The notes beneath the pieces are model-generated. The model had not been told where the DNA came from and searched no databases. It saw nothing but the letters and a program-made list of their open reading frames with translations. From Chitinophagales bacterium (GTDB lineage Bacteria > Bacteroidota > Bacteroidia > Chitinophagales > Chitinophagaceae), in NCBI GenBank assembly GCA_030832645.1, contig JAURIR010000003.1, positions 1 through 64,000 of the forward strand: a DNA stretch of 64,000 nt. Direction: 5' to 3'. Both the position numbers and the translations under genes were made by a program. Below are positions 1 to 9,112 of the stretch, piece after piece; the first letter of the stretch is position 1; each line of letters opens with the position of its first letter.

Positions 1-1
1 C

Positions 2-457
2 CCAGGGAAAAAATACTTCTTTGTTGTAGGTACTCAATATAATTTCAACAACTACAGTGGTGTATACGAAGGATTGCCATTGGCATTTCGTAGAGGGTCG
101 TGGACATTATTCAGTTTCCATAATTTGAAGCTTACGCCTACTACTCAATTATCATTGCAGGGATTTGTCCGATTCAACGGGCAGTTGCAATTTTATGAAT
201 TGAGCACTTTTGGTGCGATGAATATGAATCTATCTCAACAATTGCTCAAACGAAAGCTCACATTAACGTTGAGCGCGAATGATATGTTGTATACCAATCG
301 GAACGAATTTTTATTATCTCAAGGCAGTGTGAAAGCAACTGGTGAACGCTATGGAGATACCCGACGATTTGGATTGAATCTTCGGTATAATTTTGGTATT
401 CGAAAAAAAGAGAAGGAACCTGGGATGATGGATCAATTTGGGAATGTATCTCAATAG
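2..457 (+). CDS. TonB-dependent receptor, C-terminal end (outer membrane beta-barrel family), partial
   Basis: The reading frame is open from the second base of the window, so this is the 3' end of a gene that begins upstream; the first in-window start-like codon (74) is not the true start. The visible 151 residues alternate hydrophobic and polar positions as in outer-membrane beta-strands. The end, GDTRRFGLNLRYNFG followed by a lysine-rich tail, is the usual last strand of OMP_b-brl_3 receptors in Bacteroidota. The role is probably TonB-dependent uptake or an envelope barrel; the substrate cannot be told because plug and N-terminal domains are outside the window. Convergent with the DUF1080 gene that follows. 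Confidence 0.75.
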   Translation, partial: PGKKYFFVVGTQYNFNNYSGVYEGLPLAFRRGSWTLFSFHNLKLTPTTQLSLQGFVRFNGQLQFYELSTFGAMNMNLSQQLLKRKLTLTLSANDMLYTNRNEFLLSQGSVKATGERYGDTRRFGLNLRYNFGIRKKEKEPGMMDQFGNVSQ

Positions 458-558
458 TTAGTAGTTGATCTGGTAGTAACCTCCATTATTTCAAAAAAGA
501 ATACGCTTACTTTTTGCTTACAAGGTTATAGTCGAAGGCTATATGAATATCTGTACTG

Positions 559-1233
559 TTACTTCAACGGCCTAACCATGATGTCTTTATAATAGACTAT
601 ACTTTTGGGATCATGGCCTTGTAATGCAAAAGTTCCACTGGAAATGATTCGGCCGATATGATTTTTTGCAGGGACAAAATCTTCTGGTTGTGTCCAATCT
701 GTTACAACCTGATCGTTTACTTTAACAATAACATGTTTGCCTTCAACTCGAATATATTCTGTATACCAAATATTATCACTCACGTATACCTCCCTGGTAT
801 CCTTTATATCATATAGTCCACCTGTTCTTTTCCAATCGGTATGTGAATTATTGACTTGCACTTCAAACCCTTTATCAGGAAATCCTTTCTCCTGGTAAAC
901 AGTATGAAAATAAATACCTGAATTGGATCCTGGCTTTGTCATAACCTGTGCTTTGAACTCAAAATTTCTAAAATCGTGGTTCATTACCGGTCCGTCGTAA
1001 TACAAATGTGATCGTACGCCCGCAACTTTGATGCTACCATCCTCGATTGAAAATGTACCTGGTTGTTCGCTGTGCTTCCAGCCATTGAAGGACTTTCCGT
1101 CAAAAAGACTGATCCATTGGTTCTCCTTTTTTACTCCTTTATTACTTGCACAGGCAGATAAAATACAAGCCACTATAGTTGTATAAGCGATGCTTCTCAG
1201 AAGTGGAGGCATTTCAAATTTCTTAGTAATCAT
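559..1233 (-). CDS. DUF1080 (3-keto-disaccharide hydrolase family) lipoprotein
   Basis: This 224-residue protein has an N-terminal hydrophobic signal ending in a lipobox (ILSAC), so it should be a lipoprotein. The rest is one DUF1080 domain: LFDGKSFNGWK near the start, SNSGIYFH in the middle, then FEVQVNN and a closing strand. Known family members cleave 3-keto-glucosides or act as concanavalin-like sugar-binding folds. Substrate is unknown. It is a single-gene unit with a second, soluble-type DUF1080 gene at 31610. Together with the exported Gfo/Idh/MocA oxidoreductases in this window it fits a 3-keto-glycoside pathway, which is inference. Confidence 0.85.
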   Translation of the reverse strand: MITKKFEMPPLLRSIAYTTIVACILSACASNKGVKKENQWISLFDGKSFNGWKHSEQPGTFSIEDGSIKVAGVRSHLYYDGPVMNHDFRNFEFKAQVMTKPGSNSGIYFHTVYQEKGFPDKGFEVQVNNSHTDWKRTGGLYDIKDTREVYVSDNIWYTEYIRVEGKHVIVKVNDQVVTDWTQPEDFVPAKNHIGRIISSGTFALQGHDPKSIVYYKDIMVRPLK

Positions 1234-1426
1234 GTGTTCAATTTAAAAGTAATAACTATGATTTACTCAAGTACTAGACGATGAACCGATCAAATATTCT
1301 ATAATTTAAAGATATTTTTCATAACCTCCAAAGTTGGTTATATTTAAGGTGTTTGATGAATATTTTACTTTTTATCAACCATACCATTGTATAGTTCTAT
1401 TAATTATTCATTTTAAAATAGTCTCA

Positions 1427-2230
1427 ATGAGAAAAATACTGGCATCATTCATCGTCTTACTTATTTGCTCCCCTATATTGGCTCAACATAGTTTACAAAA
1501 AATATGGGAGTCTGACTCTATCACTCTGAAAGGTCCAGAATCTGCTACCTACGATCCAGTATCCAATATAATTTATATTTCAAGTATGAACAACGGTGCC
1601 ATAGTTCAGATGGATTTGAACGGAAAAATCATTAAGCCGGATTGGGTAACTGGTCTTACTTCCAACAAAGGATTGGGCTTCTACAAGGGCTTTCTATATA
1701 ACGCTGAGACAAACTCTGTAGCTGTTATTGATATGAGCAAAGGCACTATTGTAAAGCGTATACTGATTGAAGGTGCAGTGATGCTAAATGACTTGGAAGT
1801 TGACTCAAAGGGAATTGTTTATGTAAGTGATACAAGAGCCGGGAAAGTTTACAGAATTGAGAACGATAAATCCAGTATCTATCTTGAGAATATCCCTGGT
1901 GCTAATGGCCTAATGGCTGTTGGCAGCGATCTTTATGTAGTTGGTTCTTCTACTTTTCAAAAAGTGAATGCAGAAAAAGAGATTACAAAAATCGGTGATG
2001 GATATGAAAACGGACTCGATGGAATTGTACAGCTTTCAAAAGATGAGTTCATATTGAGTAATTACAGGGGTATGATTTACTATGTATCTGCAAGAGGTGA
2101 TAAACAAGTATTACTTGACACACGTGGAATTAGAATAATGGCAAATGACATCAGCTACAATAAAAAATCAAAAACGCTGTACGTTCCATCTTTCAGTACC
2201 AATCGAATCATTGCCTACACCGTAAATTAG
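1427..2230 (+). CDS. SMP-30/gluconolactonase-like beta-propeller protein, exported
   Basis: I start at the ATG at 1427 because it gives a clean signal peptide (MRKILASFIVLL...LAQ); the longer in-frame start at 1334 adds 31 residues with no signal character. The mature part has repeated short strands such as GPESATYDP, LNDLEVDSKGIVYVSDT and GLDGIVQ, typical of SMP-30/gluconolactonase/LRE-like six-bladed propellers. Possible lactonase or sugar-binding role in the periplasm; the metal-binding residues of true gluconolactonases cannot be confirmed by eye. Single gene, plus strand. Similar proteins are often annotated only as exported hypothetical proteins. Confidence 0.7.
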   Translation: MRKILASFIVLLICSPILAQHSLQKIWESDSITLKGPESATYDPVSNIIYISSMNNGAIVQMDLNGKIIKPDWVTGLTSNKGLGFYKGFLYNAETNSVAVIDMSKGTIVKRILIEGAVMLNDLEVDSKGIVYVSDTRAGKVYRIENDKSSIYLENIPGANGLMAVGSDLYVVGSSTFQKVNAEKEITKIGDGYENGLDGIVQLSKDEFILSNYRGMIYYVSARGDKQVLLDTRGIRIMANDISYNKKSKTLYVPSFSTNRIIAYTVN

Positions 2231-2256
2231 AATAAGCATGCATAGTTTATGCCGCT

Positions 2257-2337
2257 TGATACATGTAAAACATTCACAGGCTACTACTGAATACTGTTAA
2301 AATCAGAAAAATATCAGCTCTTTCCAAACATGTATCA
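2257..2337. repeat. 10-bp inverted repeat flanking an intergenic spacer
   Basis: TGATACATGT at 2257-2266 is exactly inverted as ACATGTATCA at 2328-2337, 61 bases apart, in the gap between the propeller gene and the SOUL gene. Each arm contains the short palindrome ACATGT. The right arm runs into a T-rich stretch. It could be a long-loop hairpin/terminator for the upstream gene or a pair of operator half-sites for the SOUL gene. Neither is established. Confidence 0.35.
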
Positions 2338-2369
2338 TCTTTTTTATGTTATAAGTGAAATAACTTAAC

Positions 2370-2978
2370 GTGAACAATATGCTACCTATACTCTTGGTTG
2401 TATTCGTCATACTTATTGCATTCCAATCGTTTATGTCTATATCTACCTCTAAAATCGAAAAACAGCAATACCGTGTCATCAAAAAAGAAGCTGGTTTTGA
2501 AGTCAGGTACTATCCTCCTGCTACACTAGCCACTATCAAATCATCTGCAAAGTCGTATAGGGAACTCTCCAGTGCAGGATTTCGCAAAATAGCGGGTTAT
2601 ATATATGGTAACAATGAGTCCTCTACAAAAATTGCAATGACTTCTCCTGTACACATGGATATCAATAAAAATGAATCTTCGATGAGTTTTGTGATGCCTT
2701 CAAAATATTCCAGTAAAAATTTACCCCGACCGAATGATGTCAATGTGGAAATACACGAATCACCTGAAGAATATGTTGCTGCCATTGAATTTGGTGGATT
2801 TGCAAACGATGCTACCATAAAGAAATATACAGAACAACTTGAGAAATCACTTGAACTAAAAGGAATAAAACCTATTGGCAATTTCAGGTATCTTGGATAT
2901 AATCCGCCGTATCAACTGATAGCCAGAAAAAATGAAATCATCGTTGCTATTGATTGGCAGGAAAATGCTGTTAAATAA
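2370..2978 (+). CDS. SOUL family heme-binding protein, membrane-anchored or exported
   Basis: The 202-residue product has one N-terminal hydrophobic segment (LPILLVVFVILIAFQ) and then a SOUL domain: FEVRYYPPATLATI, GFRKIAGYIYG, KIAMTSPVHMDI and VAAIEFGGF are the usual family landmarks. SOUL proteins bind heme or tetrapyrroles. The track start is GTG at 2370; an ATG at 2379 is equally possible and loses only three residues. Single plus-strand gene. It lies a few kilobases from the photolyase/cryptochrome genes, but any link with light or tetrapyrrole handling is inference. Confidence 0.85.
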   Translation: MNNMLPILLVVFVILIAFQSFMSISTSKIEKQQYRVIKKEAGFEVRYYPPATLATIKSSAKSYRELSSAGFRKIAGYIYGNNESSTKIAMTSPVHMDINKNESSMSFVMPSKYSSKNLPRPNDVNVEIHESPEEYVAAIEFGGFANDATIKKYTEQLEKSLELKGIKPIGNFRYLGYNPPYQLIARKNEIIVAIDWQENAVK

Positions 2979-3052
2979 GAGATCAGCAGCAAGATTCATT
3001 TAAACATTCTTATACCCTTGCTAAATGCTGCATTTTAAGATACTAAACCAAT

Positions 3053-3382
3053 TCAATATTGTTTACCATTTGTTTCAAGCAATTCAAAGGCATCAGACCA
3101 GTTTGGTATGCTCTCAGACTCAAATCCATAGGTTTTGCCTGTAGCTATCTTATGAAAAGATTTCATTGCTTTTAGGTGAATTCCGCTTCTCATAAATTCT
3201 AGCATCGTGTTTCTATCGTTCCAGGCTGTCAACGTGCATTGATATCCGTTGATTCGTTTGACTTCACAAAAGAGATTCCCTTTTGCTGTTTGTGCTTGCC
3301 TAAAGGAAGGGATAGCAAGTTGCCAAAATTTGAAAAAGCCTAGTATCCCTTTTGGTTTGAGTCCGGTGATGGATATATACAT
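3053..3382 (-). CDS. Small dimeric alpha-beta-barrel (ABM/DUF3291-like) protein
   Basis: A 109-residue cytosolic protein without signal or membrane segments. The order of strand, helix (FWQLAIPSFRQAQTAKG), strand (YQCTLTAWND), helix (MLEFMRSGIHLKAMKSF) resembles the ferredoxin-like antibiotic-biosynthesis-monooxygenase and DUF3291 folds, where an aromatic/charged strand is followed by an FM-x-SG-x-H-type helix. Function unknown. It begins nine bases downstream of the DinB-like gene on the same strand, so the two are probably co-transcribed. Confidence 0.6.
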   Translation of the reverse strand: MYISITGLKPKGILGFFKFWQLAIPSFRQAQTAKGNLFCEVKRINGYQCTLTAWNDRNTMLEFMRSGIHLKAMKSFHKIATGKTYGFESESIPNWSDAFELLETNGKQY

Positions 3383-3391
3383 GTAGTAGTT

Positions 3392-3859
3392 TTAGTATAC
3401 CGAAGCTGATGAAATAATATCTTTTATAATTTGTGTATGGTGTCTGGTATGAATGTCCAGCATGATAAACGTATTCTTCTTACTTAGATTTCCAAAAACG
3501 GGATGCAGAAAAAATTGATTGCGTTCGGCTTTCTTCAATCGTTCTATAGCCTCTCTCGTAGCAGCGAATAATGTCTCAAAGTCCGTTTTCTCTATTTGCT
3601 TGGGTATTACACTATCCGGAGCTTTCCCTTTACCTCTCGGAAATTTATTTTGAAAGAAAACAATTGTTCGAATGAAATTAAATTTCCATTTATACTTCGC
3701 AGGGTCTGACTTACAAACAGTTTCTATAATTTTTATAATCACCAACAATGAATGTTCAATGTGCCAGCCCACATCTACTTCTGAAATAGATTTATTGATT
3801 TTATCCGAATGAGGTATATAAGTATATAGCTCCGACAGTGGGTATTCAAGATTTCTCAT
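3392..3859 (-). CDS. DinB-like / DUF1569-like four-helix protein
   Basis: A 155-residue soluble protein. The pattern VGWHIEHSLLV near residue 32, LHPVFGNLSKKN in the C-terminal third and IHTRHHTQII near the end resembles DinB/DUF1569 metal-binding four-helix bundles with a histidine triad. Family members include bacillithiol or mycothiol transferases and many proteins of unknown role. It is the first gene of a two-gene minus-strand unit with the small ABM-like protein. Family assignment is by motif pattern only. Confidence 0.6.
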   Translation of the reverse strand: MRNLEYPLSELYTYIPHSDKINKSISEVDVGWHIEHSLLVIIKIIETVCKSDPAKYKWKFNFIRTIVFFQNKFPRGKGKAPDSVIPKQIEKTDFETLFAATREAIERLKKAERNQFFLHPVFGNLSKKNTFIMLDIHTRHHTQIIKDIISSASVY

Positions 3860-3962
3860 TTATAAATTTTGTTGGACAATTTAAGTTAATGCAAAAAGCC
3901 CAAATGAGAAATCTTTCATAAAAGATTATAAACCATCTACTGTTTGTTAGATTGTAAATAGT

Positions 3963-4607
3963 TCAGGTTTGTTTTAATGACTCTTCTTTTTCGTTTTTAC
4001 TAGCTCTTCCGAATAAAATTTGAAAAAATAGTGGAGCAATGAATAAATATACAACCCAGCTCTTTTTAAGAAAAGCAAGAGGTATGATTAATATATAAAT
4101 TATAGTAGGTAAAATAATTCTCCAGCACATATTGTGGTATAGCTTTTTATCAACATTCTGATCGATAAATCGCTTTTCCCATGCATATATCAGCATTCCC
4201 AGATGAAGAATACTGACAAGAATCAGGTTAGCACTGTAAACAATTACACTGATGGTGGTAAATAAATAGTTTGCAAGAAATCCAGATGAGAAAGGTATTA
4301 AACATATAAACATCAAAAAGAAAATATTGAGCCAAATACTAAAGATGTTGGTTTTCACCATGTGGTGGTGATTGAAATGGGTATCTACCCAAAATGCACC
4401 TACCACAATAAAGCCAAGAAAAAAGATAAAGAGTTTTGGAATGATTTGATCTAACATGAATTTCTTCACATTCTGTTCGTCTTCGCCTGCTGGCACTACC
4501 AATGCCAGTGATAGAATTGTAATAACAATAGCAAAAACTGCATCCGTCAACGCTTGGATGCGGTTGACATTTAGTTCGGTAAATTGTATGATGTTCTTTT
4601 TTTTCAC
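3963..4607 (-). CDS. TMEM175-type (DUF1211) potassium channel family protein
   Basis: A 214-residue integral membrane protein with about six hydrophobic segments. The first helix carries the family signature as RIQALTD (residues 16-22) followed by AVFAIVITI; characterised bacterial members have RxxxFSD here, so the F-S pair is replaced by L-T, a common variant. Known TMEM175 homologues form tetrameric potassium-permeable channels. The HFNHHH stretch after the third segment is also usual. Single gene with no obvious partner. Confidence 0.85.
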   Translation of the reverse strand: MKKKNIIQFTELNVNRIQALTDAVFAIVITILSLALVVPAGEDEQNVKKFMLDQIIPKLFIFFLGFIVVGAFWVDTHFNHHHMVKTNIFSIWLNIFFLMFICLIPFSSGFLANYLFTTISVIVYSANLILVSILHLGMLIYAWEKRFIDQNVDKKLYHNMCWRIILPTIIYILIIPLAFLKKSWVVYLFIAPLFFQILFGRASKNEKEESLKQT

Positions 4608-4714
4608 ACTGCAAACTAAAAAGGTGTAAAAAGGGAATCAATAATAGGTGTAATACATTTCTATGATTACAATCCTATGGAGTATTCAGTACATCGTAAA
4701 TCCTATTTCAATTT

Positions 4715-5992
4715 CTATCGTCTTGCATCTTTGTAAACGATACCGCCCTTCATTACCCATTTCACATCTTGCAATGCTTTGATGTCTTTAGTAGGATCTA
4801 TCTTAGTTGCAATGATATCTGCAAAAGCACCTGGGATGATCTCACCAATTTTACCTTTCTTGTCTAGCAATTCAGCTGCAGTGGTGGTTGCAGTTTGAAT
4901 GGCTTTAACAGGATCCAATCCCCACTGTACGAAATATTCAAAGTCTTTTGCTTGTGGTAATTTCCAATCGTATCCTCCAATGTCTGTTCCGTATGCAAGT
5001 TTCACGCCCATGCTCATGGCTTTTTTGAAAGTTGCCTCAATGGATTGTTGGAAATACAGATTGATTGGGCTGCCTAATTTTGCTCTTCCTTCTGCGACAT
5101 AAGCATTTACAAAAAGAGTCGGGCACCAGTAGATTCCATTTGAAGCCATTAGTTTCATGCATTCCTCGTCCATTCCGCTACCATGTTCAATGGTGGAAGC
5201 GCCTGCATTGATGGCAGCAATGATTCCATCCCTCGTCATAGCATGTGCTGCCAATCTTTTTCTGCTTTTTATGGTTTCGTCTCCGATAGCAGTGATTTCT
5301 TCTGGTGTAAAATTTGGTAACGACCTGAAACTCCCATCATCCAAGCGGTAGTAACCGCGGTCTGCATAAATTTTGATCCAATCTGCACCGCCTTCCAGTT
5401 GTTGCCGTACAGCTCTTCTGGCTTCATCAGCACCCGTAATCTCCTGCAAACCTTTTGGCATTTTTAATTCCCAGGAGTATTCGGAAGATTTGATGGGGTA
5501 ATGTCCTGTTGTATTGATAGCCAAGGTAGAAACAAGTAATCTTGGTCCGATCATTTCGTTGTTTTCTATGGCATGTTTGAGGTCTACATCTGCATAGCCA
5601 GCACCTTCGGTTCCGAGATCACGCATGGTAGTAAAACCGTTCATGAGTGCTTGGGAACAACTTTTAACTGCACGTATGGTACGGTAAGGAACCGATTCTT
5701 TTAATACTTGTACATTGTAGTCCTCGCTTGAAATATCTCCTTGCAAGAGCACGTGTGTATGGCAATCAATCAAACCAGGTAGTACAAATGCATCAGACAA
5801 GTCGATTACACTATCAGGCTTGATATCACCCCCAACAGCGAGAATCGTATTGCCTTTTATAAAAATGGTTTGATTTGTTTTAATGCTTCCTGTTTTGGTA
5901 TCAAGAAGTTTACCACATTTTATAGCAATTGTCTTTTGTGCCTTAGCAGTTAAACAAATAATGAGTGATAACAGGAAAACTATTTTTTTCAT
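4715..5992 (-). CDS. Exported metal-dependent amidohydrolase (imidazolonepropionase-like)
   Basis: I start at the ATG at 5992 because it opens a standard signal peptide (MKKIVFLLSLIICLTAKAQ); the longer frame to 6178 overlaps the neighbouring gene. The mature enzyme has the amidohydrolase metal motif GLIDCHTH, a probable lysine ligand in WIKIYA, histidines in LAAHAMT and TIEHGSG, and the aspartate in YGTDIGG. Homologues include Xaa-Pro dipeptidases/prolidase-like and imidazolone-type hydrolases acting on cyclic amides or peptides. Probably periplasmic. It follows the DUF6526 gene by 58 bases on the same strand. Confidence 0.88.
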   Translation of the reverse strand: MKKIVFLLSLIICLTAKAQKTIAIKCGKLLDTKTGSIKTNQTIFIKGNTILAVGGDIKPDSVIDLSDAFVLPGLIDCHTHVLLQGDISSEDYNVQVLKESVPYRTIRAVKSCSQALMNGFTTMRDLGTEGAGYADVDLKHAIENNEMIGPRLLVSTLAINTTGHYPIKSSEYSWELKMPKGLQEITGADEARRAVRQQLEGGADWIKIYADRGYYRLDDGSFRSLPNFTPEEITAIGDETIKSRKRLAAHAMTRDGIIAAINAGASTIEHGSGMDEECMKLMASNGIYWCPTLFVNAYVAEGRAKLGSPINLYFQQSIEATFKKAMSMGVKLAYGTDIGGYDWKLPQAKDFEYFVQWGLDPVKAIQTATTTAAELLDKKGKIGEIIPGAFADIIATKIDPTKDIKALQDVKWVMKGGIVYKDARR

Positions 5993-6050
5993 CTTACAAT
6001 GATTTATCAGTTGTTTTACTCGTATGAAATCTGTTGCTTCATTTACTGAT

Positions 6051-6479
6051 TTAAATTCTGTAGTTATCTTCTCTCCAGTTTTTAATTTCCTCTTTGATTT
6101 GCTTCGAACGCATTGATTCTTCGGCTGCGCGCTTTGCCAATGTGGGAAGTTCTTCGTCGGATGCAAAACGCAGTGCAATGATTTGACGGATGTTCAAGCG
6201 ACTGTCAAAGGGCTTTCCTGTGAGAATGAAGTGCCTGAGGGATTCCTCTGCACGAATAGCCCTGTCCTGTGCTTTCAAGGCGTATGTTCTTACCATCCCT
6301 CCAATCAACAGCAGTAATACAAAGACTAGTACCAACAACGATGCGCTGTAATAACCATCGGGTTTGCTGTTGACGAGGTTTACAATACTTCCGATAAGAC
6401 CTGCAATTAGCAGTGGAGCAGAAACATAATGGTAAGGCGGATGCATTCTGGCGTGGTTACTGAAGTTTTGTGTAGACAT
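6051..6479 (-). CDS. DUF6526 family two-helix membrane protein
   Basis: A 142-residue protein beginning with STQNFSNHARMHPPYHY, then two adjacent hydrophobic helices (about residues 20-38 and 46-62) and a charged cytosolic C-terminal half rich in alpha helix (IRQIIALRFASDEELP, AKRAAEESM). This is the DUF6526 pattern, widespread in Bacteroidota. Function is unknown. It is located upstream of the amidohydrolase gene on the same strand. Confidence 0.75.
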   Translation of the reverse strand: MSTQNFSNHARMHPPYHYVSAPLLIAGLIGSIVNLVNSKPDGYYSASLLVLVFVLLLLIGGMVRTYALKAQDRAIRAEESLRHFILTGKPFDSRLNIRQIIALRFASDEELPTLAKRAAEESMRSKQIKEEIKNWREDNYRI

Positions 6480-6518
6480 ATGTGTGTTTTATATTTCATA
6501 ATTTAAGAGCATTGCTTT

Positions 6519-7958
6519 TCAATCTTCAAAAACTATACCCCACTTGGTGATCCATGCTTTGGTGGTTCCGATATAACGGTCAATTTCATCTCCACCGCCA
6601 TTGATTCTTGGGTCGTTTTCTTTTTGCATCCAATCCTCCAGTTTTGTCCTCATTGTTTTTAACGCAGTGCCATATAATTTGTTGCCAGCAAGATTGTGTA
6701 ATTGGAACGGATCTTTCACTACATCGTATAACTCTTCGGAAGGTCTTTTACCAAAGCTTAGATTGAAATAATATTTTATACTTGGTTGATCTTTGTTATC
6801 AATCAATAAGGCTTTGGAGGGGCCTCCATCTACATCACCATATATAGAAGGAGTACCCGGTATGGATTCATCTCCTGCGGGATATCGGTCTGGCCGTAAA
6901 TTCTTGATATATAAATACTGATTGTTTCGGACTGCTCTCATAGGATATCCGGCTAACATACCCTGGTCAACTCTACAAAGACAATGTCTTTCTCTTTCCA
7001 AATAAACCTCTTCTCTGTTTGATTTCTTTATGCCCCTCACAATTGGCACTAAACTTTTACCATCTACTTCAGGTACTTGTGCTACACCCCCCATTTCAAG
7101 AAAACTTGGCATGAGATCAATTAGATTGACAAAAGATGTATTGGTACTATTTTTTTGGTATTGATTTCTATAGTCACTGATGATCAATGGCACTTTCGTA
7201 CCATGGTCGTATAAATTTGCTTTTGCATGAGGGAAAGGCATTCCATTATCACTTGTCAAAACTATAATTGTATTATCCAGTCGTCCTGCTTTTTCAAGTA
7301 AAGCCAACAGTTCACCAACTTCACGATCAAATCGTTCAATCAGATGAAAATAATCTGCTAGATCATTTTTGATTTCAGATGTATTTGGAAGAAAACCAGG
7401 CACAGTAATGTTATCAGGATTGATTCCATTTCTTTTTCCTGCACCAAATGGGAAGAAGCGGTGGGGGTCGTTGGTGCCAAACCAAAAGAAAAATGGTTGA
7501 TTTTTATCTGTTTGATTCAATAGTTGTTTGAATTCAATTTCTTTACCAGCTGGATTCTCCGTGTATCCCATTTTTGTATAGTCTCCAGGTCCCCAGCCCT
7601 TTCTTTCGAATCCAACTACATAACCATCTTTTCGAAGTAGTTGCACGAATGTGGGAGTACTTACATCCAATTTTCCAACCAGGTTTACACCTTCTCCTAG
7701 TTTGTGGGGGTACATGCCCGTCAGCATTCCAGCTCTTGATGGGGTACATGACGGGGATGCAGCATACGCATTGGTAAATTTCACTCCTTGTTTTGCAATC
7801 TTATCTATATTAGGTGTTTTTACAATTTTATCACCGTACACACTTGCATAGGGATAGCTGAGATCATCTGCGAGTAGAAATAAAATGTTTGGTTTTGTTT
7901 GTGCAACTGCTGTAGACGTAAATGCAACTGTAAAAAAAAGAAATAGCAACCATCTCAT
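6519..7958 (-). CDS. Exported sulfatase (formylglycine type)
   Basis: A 479-residue protein with an N-terminal signal peptide ending at AVAQ. The alkaline phosphatase-like core begins PNILFLLADDLS with metal ligands D31 and D32. The formylglycine site is C71-T-P-S-R75 followed by AGMLTG, so a cysteine-type sulfatase needing an anaerobic or FGE maturase, not seen here. Other core motifs are TSDNGMPF and the C-terminal PFQLHNLAGN. Similar to arylsulfatase A/heparan N-sulfatase-like enzymes of glycan-degrading Bacteroidota; the substrate is unknown. Single minus-strand gene. Confidence 0.93.
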   Translation of the reverse strand: MRWLLFLFFTVAFTSTAVAQTKPNILFLLADDLSYPYASVYGDKIVKTPNIDKIAKQGVKFTNAYAASPSCTPSRAGMLTGMYPHKLGEGVNLVGKLDVSTPTFVQLLRKDGYVVGFERKGWGPGDYTKMGYTENPAGKEIEFKQLLNQTDKNQPFFFWFGTNDPHRFFPFGAGKRNGINPDNITVPGFLPNTSEIKNDLADYFHLIERFDREVGELLALLEKAGRLDNTIIVLTSDNGMPFPHAKANLYDHGTKVPLIISDYRNQYQKNSTNTSFVNLIDLMPSFLEMGGVAQVPEVDGKSLVPIVRGIKKSNREEVYLERERHCLCRVDQGMLAGYPMRAVRNNQYLYIKNLRPDRYPAGDESIPGTPSIYGDVDGGPSKALLIDNKDQPSIKYYFNLSFGKRPSEELYDVVKDPFQLHNLAGNKLYGTALKTMRTKLEDWMQKENDPRINGGGDEIDRYIGTTKAWITKWGIVFED

Positions 7959-8005
7959 GGTGTAAATCTACTCTATTGTCTTGAAGTTTGATACTAGTTC
8001 GAGGG

Positions 8006-9109
8006 CTACCTAAACAGATCTTTTAATTTTCTTTCATTCTTTTTCCAAAACGAGAAAAAGGAGCCTTTTGGTAAGCCTGCATCAGGTATCATCCATGAAC
8101 GCTGGTCTTCTATCCCTTCGTAGTGTGTGTTTAAAGGATGTTCTTTATAATAGACGGGTTGATTATTAAGTTGTGATTTTAAATCAGCGAAACTCCCGGT
8201 GAATACTTGAATGCCTTCAATATTCTTTGATAGTTCCAATACAAATGATATACATCCATCCGAAACAGGATATTGATGAAATACTTTAGGTTCCAGTAAT
8301 ACTATTCTATTTGCTTTTGTATCTGCTCTCCATGTCGGGGATAAATTATAATAATTATAAATCATCGTTGGAAGCGCTGGATCAATTTGGAGTGAATTTG
8401 ACGATGGAAGATTGGTTTGTAATTCACTTGTATCTACTTCTATTAGTTCTGCTGGTGTTGACAGATCCTGCAAAACATCGTACGATATATCGAGGTAGGT
8501 CCCCTTTTGTTTACTAGCGGTATAGTGGTTGATGTTTTCTTGATTTGCAATATATTTCTTATTCGAAAATGTGCCGGCTATCCATTGCCAGGAAAGAGCG
8601 TTGCTTCCCCAATCTCCATCCAATAAATGGTAGTACATCCATTTTGCCGGGTGCATCCAATGAGATTTACCCAAGTTGCAGGCAATGAACGCACTGTACA
8701 TACGGAGGTGATTGTGCATCATACCAGATGCTGTCAGCCGTCGAATTCCATGATCGATGGCATCAATGTAAGTTTCTCCTTTTATAACTGCAACAGGAGT
8801 ACCATGGTGGTGTACATGCGTTTGCTGATTTTTTATATCACTATTGATACCTTCATTCAAATCTTGCCATACCCGTTGGAAATATTCTCTCCAAAAAAGT
8901 TGCTGAAGAAATTTTTCGCAGGAAGAATAGGAATACTTTTTTGAAACGAGGTGTTCTACTATCATTCTGGTATCGAGGACACCTCTCGATATGTATGGCG
9001 AAAGTTCAGTGATGGAACCATCAATAAAATTGCGACTCCTTCCATATCGGACAGGGTCAATACGATCCAATTGATCAACTATATCTTGGTACTTGGTTGG
9101 AATATGCAT
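8006..9109 (-). CDS. Photolyase/cryptochrome-like FAD-binding protein with non-standard domain order
   Basis: The first 200 of 367 residues match the helical FAD-binding domain of DNA photolyases: SPYISRG, FWREYFQRVW, MMHNHLRMYSAF, LLDGDWGSNALSWQWIAGT. The usual N-terminal Rossmann-like antenna domain is absent; the protein starts directly with the FAD domain. About 100 C-terminal residues (265-367) have strand/helix alternation (NRIVLLEPKVF, IQVFTGS, QPVYYKEHP), which may be a relocated or reduced antenna domain. The position matching E. coli photolyase W306 is Met, while tryptophans matching W359 and W382 are present. Role in repair or light sensing is inferred. Three bases downstream of the TIGR03643 gene. 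Confidence 0.85.
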   Translation of the reverse strand: MHIPTKYQDIVDQLDRIDPVRYGRSRNFIDGSITELSPYISRGVLDTRMIVEHLVSKKYSYSSCEKFLQQLFWREYFQRVWQDLNEGINSDIKNQQTHVHHHGTPVAVIKGETYIDAIDHGIRRLTASGMMHNHLRMYSAFIACNLGKSHWMHPAKWMYYHLLDGDWGSNALSWQWIAGTFSNKKYIANQENINHYTASKQKGTYLDISYDVLQDLSTPAELIEVDTSELQTNLPSSNSLQIDPALPTMIYNYYNLSPTWRADTKANRIVLLEPKVFHQYPVSDGCISFVLELSKNIEGIQVFTGSFADLKSQLNNQPVYYKEHPLNTHYEGIEDQRSWMIPDAGLPKGSFFSFWKKNERKLKDLFR

Positions 9110-9112
9110 GTA

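Noticed and set aside
1334-1426. N-terminal extension of the SMP-30-like gene
   Set aside because: The ATG at 1427 starts a clean signal peptide; upstream residues show no conserved features.
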